Positions 8,156 to 13,694 of a stretch of DNA of 16,032 nt are shown here, in pieces (the stretch's first letter is position 1; each line of letters starts with the position of its first letter). The position numbers were made by a program, and so were the translations under genes. The stretch is from Methanobrevibacter sp. (GTDB lineage Archaea > Methanobacteriota > Methanobacteria > Methanobacteriales > Methanobacteriaceae): the NCBI GenBank assembly GCA_017404125.1, contig JAFRCZ010000145.1, positions 1-16,032 of the forward strand, in the 5' to 3' direction. A model generated the notes under the pieces. It was not told where the DNA came from. It worked only from the letters and a program-made list of their open reading frames with translations, and ran no database searches.

Positions 8156-8168
8156 TTTATAATATATA
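8156..8168 (-). promoter_or_regulatory. Probable TATA box for CPBP copy 1
   Basis: The minus strand reads TTATATATTATAA. Transcription would start about 25 bp downstream, near 8135, giving a leader of about 45 nt before the ATG at 8091. This suggests the gene has its own promoter, separate from the secreted-protein gene upstream. Confidence 0.4.
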
Positions 8169-8220
8169 AGTTTAATATAATGTTTAAAAAATAAAAAATT
8201 AAAAGATAAAAAAAGACTAA

Positions 8221-8258
8221 AAAGGAGTGAGGGCATTATAATTAAAAAATATAATGCC
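8221..8258 (-). terminator. Hairpin terminator of the secreted-protein gene
   Basis: GGCATTATA (8232-8240) and TATAATGCC (8250-8258) form a perfect 9-bp stem with a 9-nt loop, extended by GAG/CTC across a one-base bulge. On the minus strand it lies about 55 bp after the stop at 8314 and is followed by CTCCTTTTTAGTCTTTTTTT. A hairpin plus T tracts is the clearest intrinsic-type terminator in the window. Confidence 0.6.
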
Positions 8259-8313
8259 TCTGGAAATATATGAATAAAAAAATAAAATTAAAAAGAATTA
8301 ATTAATATTAATT

Positions 8314-9135
8314 CTAACTGAATGAAGCGCTTTCTGCCATTGATTTTAATAATTCCAAATTGTTTCCACAAAGGACAATAGCTTGGTCATTCTCTGGATT
8401 CTTAATGCAAATTGTATAATCTGCATTATCAACAGTGGAAACCATATTTTCATCAATAGATGCATTGGTTTCTACAGTAGATTCTCCATTTGCATCAGAA
8501 ACCTTTACTCCTTCAGTTGAAATGGAAACATCTTCACCTGAAGGATCTGAAACTTCTAATCCCCTTGAAGATAATGAAACAGTGGTGTTGTCATCAGTAT
8601 TGATGTTTATTCCATCGTTATTTGAAACCTGTACATCAGCATCTTCAGTTGCAACATCCACATTTGAATCAGATGAAAAGATTCCAGTTGCAAAGTTCCA
8701 TATATTTTCAATATCGTTTCCTATGTCAAAATTCCAGAAATCCCAATCATTGGAATTTTTATTTTCTACAACAAAATAATTTTCATTTTCCTCAATAACA
8801 GGACCATCATTTTTAAAATCATTGCATAAGTCAGAGATAATGTTTTGATTTGAAGAGGAATCTTTTAAATACATGATTGTGCTTACATCATTAGCATTTT
8901 CCCCTTTGTTTTCAAAAACTTCCATATTCATAGCCACATCGCCAACATTTAAGTTAGTGGTAGCTACAGATACAAAATCACTGCCTGATGGAACATCAAG
9001 AGCAAAATTATCGCTATTAATGCCACCAGCTTCCAAATCAGTTGCTGCCCCTGCACTTGAAACTACAATTGCAAGGACAAATAGTGCAGATAAAATACCT
9101 AAAATCTTTGAATTGATTTTCAATTTACCACCCAT
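8314..9135 (-). CDS. Secreted acidic repeat protein of unknown function
   Basis: The 273-residue product has a clear signal peptide (charged start, hydrophobic core about 11-27, probable cleavage after AGA at 28-30) and then a mature domain rich in Asp, Glu, Asn and Ser. Residues about 159-219 contain three related repeats with V-x-(V/I/L)-x-(S/T) strand patterns; the last two are VSLSSRGLEVSDPSGED (186-202) and VSISTEGVKVSDANGES (203-219). This looks like a small beta-solenoid or adhesin-like surface domain, but I do not recognise the family. Three cysteines (104, 243, 256) could form a disulfide. There is no C-terminal anchor. Start choice: the longest ORF begins at ATG 9135, but GGTGGT lies 4 bases upstream of a TTG at codon 5 (9123), and a TTG start gives a typical MKINSKILG signal peptide. 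TTG is therefore quite possibly the true start. Confidence 0.8.
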   Translation of the reverse strand: MGGKLKINSKILGILSALFVLAIVVSSAGAATDLEAGGINSDNFALDVPSGSDFVSVATTNLNVGDVAMNMEVFENKGENANDVSTIMYLKDSSSNQNIISDLCNDFKNDGPVIEENENYFVVENKNSNDWDFWNFDIGNDIENIWNFATGIFSSDSNVDVATEDADVQVSNNDGININTDDNTTVSLSSRGLEVSDPSGEDVSISTEGVKVSDANGESTVETNASIDENMVSTVDNADYTICIKNPENDQAIVLCGNNLELLKSMAESASFS

Positions 9136-9249
9136 TAATTTACATTAAATAAAATTGAACATTTTAAAAAATTATTTAGAATCAAAAAATAATATTTAAA
9201 GAATAATTAGAAAAAAGAATATGATTATTCTAATTTCTAATTGTTCTAT

Positions 9250-9393
9250 CACCCAAATAGTTTCTAATTTTCTTTTTGATAGTTTATAAAGTTAAATCAC
9301 CCAATAGTTTCTAGTTTTCAAATTTAATATAGTTTATAAAAGTTAAAACACCCCAATAGTTTCTAGTTTTAATTTTTTATATAGTTTCTAATT
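9250..9393. repeat. Tandem repeat, about 2.9 copies of a 48-51 bp unit
   Basis: Units begin with CACCC at 9250, 9298 and 9349 and share CACCC(A/C)A(A)TAGTTTCTARTTTT followed by an AT-rich part with ATAGTTTATAAA(A)GTTAAA. The third copy runs into the 3' end of the DUF4013 gene, so its last codons (ETI-stop) are repeat-derived. On the minus strand each unit carries GGGTG(AT), and the first two also carry a TTTATAAA element, so the array could hold repeated promoter-like sequence for the secreted-protein gene. Confidence 0.65.
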
Positions 9394-10240
9394 CAGCATT
9401 ATTTGCTTCGTTAAAAATTGATCCATAAATTCTGCTTATTGCAATGCTCATATATGGATTGAGAAGTAAAGAATCAAGGACCATATTTACTAAACTCAAG
9501 ACTAATGCAGAACCGAAAATGATGCTGATGACTGTAGCAATAGCTCCAAATATTAAGCCACAGAATATGGAAATGATCATTGCTGCAACTACTGTAAACA
9601 ATAGGATTCCAATGAATCTTCCCCATCCTAAGTTTTTGATTAAAGCAAAGATCTCATTGAATCTGAATGCTGCAGCAAATTCATCCTTATCAATCATGTT
9701 ACATAATGCCATGATTTGAACTAAACTCATGAATATTGCAAACACAATAGCAATAAGCAATATGACTACACCAATCATATTGACAGAGCCGCTTACAGCT
9801 TCATTTACAGTCAACATCAATCCAAGGAGGAATAAGATTGCAGGCAAAATTGAATAAGCTATTCCAACAACAAATGAACGAATACCTTTAACAAACATTC
9901 CTTTAATGTCTGCAAATCCTGGAAGTTCAGATTTTCCTTCAATTGCATATTTAATTACATCATATATGTATCCAGAACAGAAGATCATCAATATGAGTGA
10001 TATGATTCCAGATAATGCTATTAAAGCTATGCTGTTTGGAGGAAGAGATGATAAAGCTGCTTGAACTGTGTCAAATGGAGCATTATCAGATATGATTCTA
10101 ATATTGTCAAATACCAAATATTCCATTGCAAATGAAACAAGACTTGATACAAGGAAGATTACACCTAAAGTCAAAACCTTTTTCCAATCATTTAAAGGAT
10201 ATTTCAATCCTTCTTTTACTACATCAGTAATACTACTCAT
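9377..10240 (-). CDS. DUF4013 family membrane protein (copy A)
   Basis: This polytopic protein of 287 aa starts with a short amphipathic segment typical of DUF4013 proteins of methanogens (ITDVVKEGLKYPLNDWKK, 4-21), then about six hydrophobic regions (about 23-44, 69-93, 122-145, 155-180, 208-240, 243-258). The cytosolic-looking segment GYIYDVIKYAIEGKSELPGF (90-109) and FNEIFALIKNLGWGRFIG (194-211) match equivalent segments in the next gene upstream, so the two are paralogs. Function is unknown; no catalytic motif is visible. The ATG is preceded by GGTGAG, a good SD. It lies 144 bp after copy B and 241 bp before the secreted-protein gene, all on the same strand. The extreme C-terminus (about three codons) lies in a tandem repeat. 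Confidence 0.78.
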   Translation of the reverse strand: MSSITDVVKEGLKYPLNDWKKVLTLGVIFLVSSLVSFAMEYLVFDNIRIISDNAPFDTVQAALSSLPPNSIALIALSGIISLILMIFCSGYIYDVIKYAIEGKSELPGFADIKGMFVKGIRSFVVGIAYSILPAILFLLGLMLTVNEAVSGSVNMIGVVILLIAIVFAIFMSLVQIMALCNMIDKDEFAAAFRFNEIFALIKNLGWGRFIGILLFTVVAAMIISIFCGLIFGAIATVISIIFGSALVLSLVNMVLDSLLLNPYMSIAISRIYGSIFNEANNAELETI

Positions 10241-10287
10241 AAACTCACCATATAATAAAGAAATAAAAATTAAAATAACATTTTTAA

Positions 10288-10337
10288 ATGAATATTATTT
10301 TATGAATGAATGTTATTTTAAAATGAATATTATTTTA
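10288..10337. repeat. Three direct 15-bp repeats (ATGAATRTTATTTTA)
   Basis: Copies lie at 10288-10302, 10306-10320 and 10323-10337, spaced 18 and 17 bp; the middle one has G for A at position 7. TTAAAATAACATT (about 10270-10282) is the exact inverse of part of the middle copy, so a hairpin is also possible. The array fills the 144-bp gap between the two DUF4013 genes, upstream of copy A. It may be a binding array or low-complexity slippage. Confidence 0.5.
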
Positions 10338-10384
10338 AATAAAATTCCATTTAAATCAATTTTCTATAATCATCACCAATACCC

Positions 10385-11119
10385 TTAATGAAGATTGTAT
10401 AATAATCCGCTTGCTCTGGATTGCAAGATCATGGTATAAGGACCTACAATAAACAACATTACAAAGTAGCTTATCAAGAATCCTGCAACAAAGATTCCTC
10501 CAGCTGCCATGTCGAATCCTAAAGCACCTGTAAATATTCCAAACATTCCGAATACAAACCAGATCAATAGGAACACGGTAATGTAAATTGCAAAGGAAAT
10601 AATAGCTAATCCAAGATAAGCGCCAATGCTTCTTACAACACCAACTGATTTGATGATTTCAATGATTTCGTTGTAGTCAAATGCCTTTCTCAATGAGCCA
10701 TCATAATTTGCCATGTTTGCCACTCCAAACATGCTCATAAGATAAGCAGCTACAATAGCTACAACAGTGATTATAGCGCCGATAGCCATCAATGCAGATT
10801 CACCATATCCGCCAATTGCACTGGACACCATTGCAAATAACATAAATATTATGAATGGAACAAGCAAGTAGACCAAATAGACCAGAACAACTTTCAGGCC
10901 ATCTACAAACATGTCAATGATGTTGTCGAATGCAGGCAATGGATCATTACCATTAATCATACCTTCTACAGAGATTTTAGTAACTCTGTAGGAATAACCA
11001 TAGATCAGGAATATTGGAAGGAAAAGGAAACTTAAGAAGTAAGTTGCTCCCAATATTAACAATGTCTTTAAGTCTTTAGCAGAATATTCTAAAGAATCCT
11101 TATAAATATCTAATATCAT
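10385..11119 (-). CDS. DUF4013 family membrane protein (copy B)
   Basis: This 244-residue polytopic protein is paralogous to the next gene downstream. It has the same order of elements: N-terminal amphipathic segment (IYKDSLEYSAKDLKTLLILG, 5-24), a first membrane segment (21-43), GYSYRVTKISVEG (41-53) with ...DPLPAFDNIIDMFVDG (59-74), further membrane segments (about 77-100, 110-135, 165-197, 205-228), and YNEIIEIIKSVGVVRSIG (149-166). It is shorter than copy A, mainly by lacking the extended loop after the first membrane segment. Function unknown. The ATG at 11119 follows GGGGTTGAG at SD distance, and a TATA-like element (minus strand AATATAAAATT, about 11155-11165) lies upstream. It is 80 bp downstream of the XRE regulator gene, so it is a candidate target or operon partner of that regulator. 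Confidence 0.78.
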   Translation of the reverse strand: MILDIYKDSLEYSAKDLKTLLILGATYFLSFLFLPIFLIYGYSYRVTKISVEGMINGNDPLPAFDNIIDMFVDGLKVVLVYLVYLLVPFIIFMLFAMVSSAIGGYGESALMAIGAIITVVAIVAAYLMSMFGVANMANYDGSLRKAFDYNEIIEIIKSVGVVRSIGAYLGLAIISFAIYITVFLLIWFVFGMFGIFTGALGFDMAAGGIFVAGFLISYFVMLFIVGPYTMILQSRASGLLYNLH

Positions 11120-11199
11120 CTTTTACTCAACCCCTAAACATTTTTGTTAATATTAATTTTATATTAAAGTTATCACCTAAATAAAGAAAATTTTTATTT

Positions 11200-11436
11200 T
11201 TAAAGTTCGTCATCACTAAATTTAAAAATCTCCTCTATGCTTAGATATGAATCTTTATCTTCGCCATAAGTAGCTTCATTCAAGATCCTTGTAATCTTAT
11301 ACGCTAAAAGCAAAGAGGGATTATACCGTCCGTTTTCCAAGGCATTGATTGTTTGACGAGTTACCCCAACAGATTCAGCCAAATCCTGCTGACTCATCTT
11401 AATCTCCTGCCTCAAATATCTTATAATTGTTTTCAT
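11200..11436 (-). CDS. Small XRE-family helix-turn-helix transcriptional regulator
   Basis: The 78-residue protein is essentially one lambda-Cro/XRE DNA-binding domain: [20 protein letters not shown] (8-27) supplies helix 2 and the turn, and [15 protein letters not shown] (28-42) the recognition helix and the next turn. The C-terminus ends [13 protein letters not shown], typical of the short bacterial and archaeal repressor group that ends in (E/D)IF. A polar insert, [14 protein letters not shown] (53-66), makes it slightly longer than the roughly 65-70 aa usual for that group. GTGATC lies just before the ATG. Such repressors are often co-transcribed with membrane-protein genes, which fits the DUF4013 gene 80 bp downstream. 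The dense palindromic array upstream suggests autoregulation. DNA-binding role is secure; targets are inferred. Confidence 0.9.
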   Translation of the reverse strand: MKTIIRYLRQEIKMSQQDLAESVGVTRQTINALENGRYNPSLLLAYKITRILNEATYGEDKDSYLSIEEIFKFSDDEL

Positions 11437-11479
11437 ATGATCACTTTAACAATTGCTGATTAGAAATAGAAATATAAAT

Positions 11480-11577
11480 ATGTAATAAATACATTCCAAA
11501 TGTAATATATAAATTCCAAATGTAAAAATTATGTTACATTCCTATATGTAAAAATTATATTACATCATATATAAATG
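11480..11577. promoter_or_regulatory. Operator array and promoter(s) of the XRE regulator gene
   Basis: ATGTAA occurs at 11480, 11500, 11520 and 11546, with spacings of 20, 20 and 26 bp (two to two and a half helical turns). Three are halves of palindromes: ATGTAA-N8-TTACAT at 11520-11539 and again at 11546-11565, and ATGTA-N5-TACAT at 11480-11494. TTCCAAATGTAA is itself repeated (11494-11505, 11514-11525). Two minus-strand TTTATATA boxes, about 11507-11514 and 11569-11576, flank the two long palindromes. This is the layout expected of an autoregulated repressor promoter. The link to the XRE protein rests on position only. Confidence 0.6.
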
Positions 11578-11580
11578 TTT

Positions 11581-11604
11581 CGGTGATTTGTTGAAAAATC
11601 ACTG
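11581..11604. repeat. Hairpin-forming inverted repeat
   Basis: GTGATTT (11583-11589) and AAATCAC (11596-11602) form a perfect stem around a 6-nt loop, extended to 9 bp with one G-T pair. It lies between the CPBP copy 2 stop and the XRE promoter. It has no T run directly after it on the minus strand, so it could be an extra operator or RNA end rather than a standard terminator. Confidence 0.4.
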
Positions 11605-11640
11605 AAATTTAAAAAAGTTTAGAAAAATTAGAAATATTAA

Positions 11641-11700
11641 AATAATTAAAAAAATTTCAAAAAAGAAAATAAATTAAAAAAAGTAAAAAAATATTAATTT
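11641..11700 (-). terminator. Oligo-T terminator region of CPBP copy 2
   Basis: Just after the stop codon the minus strand carries successive T tracts (T7, T7, T6, T7) separated by short A-rich spacers. Several T runs in series with no stem are typical of archaeal terminators. Confidence 0.6.
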
Positions 11701-11707
11701 AATAGCT

Positions 11708-12508
11708 TCAAGCCGTCAATAACTTAGTCTCTTTGAAAATGTATATTATTATTAAAAGACCTGAAATTACAGAAACCATCAATGTAATTGGAACGAATGG
11801 CATCTGGAATAGGAATGCATCTAAATTGCCGGTTTCAAGAATGACTGCAACAAGATTGTTTATGAAGTGAATAGACATTGTCATAAGTATATTGTCTGTC
11901 TTTAAATAGATTATGCACATGCACATTCCAAACAAAAATGCACTTGTTATTCCACCAAATTCATGCCCTATAGCGAAAATGGCAGAAGATATAATCATTG
12001 CAGCTATTATGCCAGTTCTTATTTTCAATCTATTGAATAAGACTCCCCTGAATACCAATTCTTCAAGAATAGGTGCAAATATGACTGAAGAAATCACTTC
12101 CAAAAGATAAGTCAATGGATCAACAGCCTCTGGAGTGAAATCCAACAATGGCATTGTATCAGGATATAAAGAACTATAAAGTATATCAAAGCTTGAGAAG
12201 AAAGCCACAACAATGAATGCAAATAAAATGTTTATTAAAAATATATAGAATATTTCTCGACTGTTATCCCTTTCAAAAAGCTTTGAAAAGTTATTTCCCA
12301 ATCCATGAGTTCCCCTTAAAGCCCAGATGAAGAATAAAAGTATGAACAATAAAAGGGGAATCATCAATAAATCCTCATTGTCCATAAGTGGCGGAAATAT
12401 TAAAGCAAGCACCATAGTTAAGATAAATGCGATTATAATAGCTAAAACCACTTCCCTAACCCTAATTGTTCTAAGCCTTACATTAAAGTCAGTTACATCA
12501 AAGTCCAT
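11708..12508 (-). CDS. CPBP family intramembrane glutamic protease (copy 2)
   Basis: This 266-residue polytopic protein has all CPBP motifs: APILEELVFRGVLFNR (E149, E150, R154), FAIGHEFGG (H182) and HFINN (H214, N218). The hydrophobic segments (about eight) surround a short charged N-terminus, MDFDVTDFNVRLRTIR, which is almost shared with copy 3 (MDFRVKDFNVRLRTIR). The pair is a tandem duplication, and the region encoding LFNRLKIR is nearly identical at the DNA level too. I place the start at the ATG at 12508: GGTG lies 6 bases upstream and the N-terminus then aligns with copy 3. The longest ORF would begin at GTG 12517, but that GTG is part of the SD itself. A TATA box (about 12581-12592) suggests a separate promoter. 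Substrate unknown. Confidence 0.88.
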   Translation of the reverse strand: MDFDVTDFNVRLRTIRVREVVLAIIIAFILTMVLALIFPPLMDNEDLLMIPLLLFILLFFIWALRGTHGLGNNFSKLFERDNSREIFYIFLINILFAFIVVAFFSSFDILYSSLYPDTMPLLDFTPEAVDPLTYLLEVISSVIFAPILEELVFRGVLFNRLKIRTGIIAAMIISSAIFAIGHEFGGITSAFLFGMCMCIIYLKTDNILMTMSIHFINNLVAVILETGNLDAFLFQMPFVPITLMVSVISGLLIIIYIFKETKLLTA

Positions 12509-12554
12509 TTTATGCACCAGTACAATTAAAAAATATGATTAAGTTTAAAAAATC

Positions 12555-12592
12555 ATGCTTTAAAAAGCATTTTAATAAGTATTTTATATATT
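12555..12592 (-). promoter_or_regulatory. TATA box with a palindrome at the start site, upstream of CPBP copy 2
   Basis: The minus strand TATA element AATATATAAAAT (12581-12592) predicts a start near 12562. Exactly there lies ATGCTTT-AA-AAAGCAT (12555-12570), a perfect 7-bp-arm palindrome, followed on the minus strand by GATTTTTT. It is either an operator over the start site, a 5'-end RNA hairpin, or a terminator for the CPBP gene upstream. Confidence 0.4.
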
Positions 12593-12636
12593 AATAAGTT
12601 TATTATTTATAAACTTTTTTAATTGAAAAAACCCCA

Positions 12637-13443
12637 TTATCTTAGCTTATATGCAAAATAAAGAATGTAAACAGGGACAAATATCAATGAAGAGATTAAT
12701 ACCAATACCATTATCTCACTGAACTGGGTACCTATAATCAAATACTGAAGAGGAGTATATACAAGGAGATAGGATGTAAGATTATATACTGAATGAACAA
12801 GCATATTCAACAATATGTTATCTGTTCTTGAATATAGGATGCATAGGCACATTCCGAATATGCAGGTATAGGTAATGTGTGAAATATGATCAGGATAGTT
12901 GAAATGGCACAATCCAAAAATTATAGATGAAACAATCAATCCAAATAGGAATCCTTTTCTGATTTTCAATCTATTGAATAAGACTCCTCTAAAGAACAGC
13001 TCTTCAGATATCGGTGCAATGATAATTGCTGCAAATAACTCAAAAATAAAAAGCAAAGGATTGCTTGAGCCAGTTGTGATATCAGATATAGGCAATGAAA
13101 TTGAATTTATTACCCCTATAACTGAATCTAATGGGAAGAACACATTCTGAATGAAGATTGCTACAAACATGTTTGCAATAACCAAAATCAAAACCCTGAA
13201 AATACTGCTGACTTTAAATAAATCATTTACATCCTTATTGAAACCGGTTGTGCCAAATGTAGCAATCATAAAGAATACCATCATAAAGCAGAAGAAAAGA
13301 ATGTATTCCACTTCTCCAGAAACAATATTGAAATAGTCCTCAACAAATCCTGTTAAAAGAAAAGAAATGATTACTGCAACAATTAATTCCCAAAGCCTGA
13401 TGGTTCTTAATCTTACATTAAAGTCTTTGACTCTAAAATCCAT
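12637..13443 (-). CDS. CPBP family intramembrane glutamic protease (copy 3)
   Basis: This 268-residue protein is the tandem paralog of copy 2. Its motifs are APISEELFFRGVLFNR (E147, E148, R152), FGLCHFNYPDH (H180) and VHSVYNL (H217, N221). The second motif is followed by a longer His-containing loop (HFNYPDHISH) than in copies 1 and 2, which could affect substrate entry. About eight hydrophobic segments are visible. The start is the ATG at 13443, with GGGTGAT 4 bases upstream; a GTG at 13452 that would extend the ORF by three codons lies within that SD and is rejected. A TATA box at about 13496-13503 gives a leader of about 30 nt. The gene is divergent from purB. Family membership is clear; role and substrate are unknown. 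Confidence 0.88.
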   Translation of the reverse strand: MDFRVKDFNVRLRTIRLWELIVAVIISFLLTGFVEDYFNIVSGEVEYILFFCFMMVFFMIATFGTTGFNKDVNDLFKVSSIFRVLILVIANMFVAIFIQNVFFPLDSVIGVINSISLPISDITTGSSNPLLFIFELFAAIIIAPISEELFFRGVLFNRLKIRKGFLFGLIVSSIIFGLCHFNYPDHISHITYTCIFGMCLCILYSRTDNILLNMLVHSVYNLTSYLLVYTPLQYLIIGTQFSEIMVLVLISSLIFVPVYILYFAYKLR

Positions 13444-13495
13444 ACATATCACCCAATAAAAAATATTCTTAAATAATAATAGTTTATTATAGTAA

Positions 13496-13503
13496 TTTAT
13501 AAA
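13496..13503 (-). promoter_or_regulatory. TATA box for CPBP copy 3
   Basis: TTTATAAA, which reads the same on both strands, lies about 55 bp upstream of the ATG at 13443. Start would be near 13475, with the GGGTGAT SD inside the leader. It is in the divergent region shared with purB. Confidence 0.45.
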
Positions 13504-13626
13504 TCTTTATGAATAAACCTAGTTTATCAGAATTTTTCAAAAAAATAATCTAAATTTATTAAAAAAATCATATAAAAATTAATAAAATATATTTAATCTA
13601 AAATTCAAAAATAGATATGTATTTTA

Positions 13627-13690
13627 AAAATATATGAATTTACATTAAAAAAAATAATTTTTATGAAATTATCTACAATTAAAGGAGATA
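13627..13690 (+). promoter_or_regulatory. purB promoter and ribosome binding site
   Basis: AAATATATGAA (about 13627-13637) is the best TATA candidate and would give a leader of about 40 nt. AAAGGAGATATTAA ends at the ATG, and its GGAGAT is a strong SD that fixes the start at 13695. A weaker TATA-like TTTTTATGA (about 13658-13666) is probably too close to the SD. Confidence 0.45.
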
Positions 13691-13694
13691 TTAA

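Noticed and set aside
9250..9393. CRISPR or insertion-sequence end at the tandem repeat
   Set aside because: The units are contiguous, imperfect and without spacers, and no transposase or inverted terminal repeats are present.
10270..10337. CRISPR array between the DUF4013 genes
   Set aside because: Repeats are only 15 bp with 2-3 bp between copies and no spacers; no cas genes nearby.
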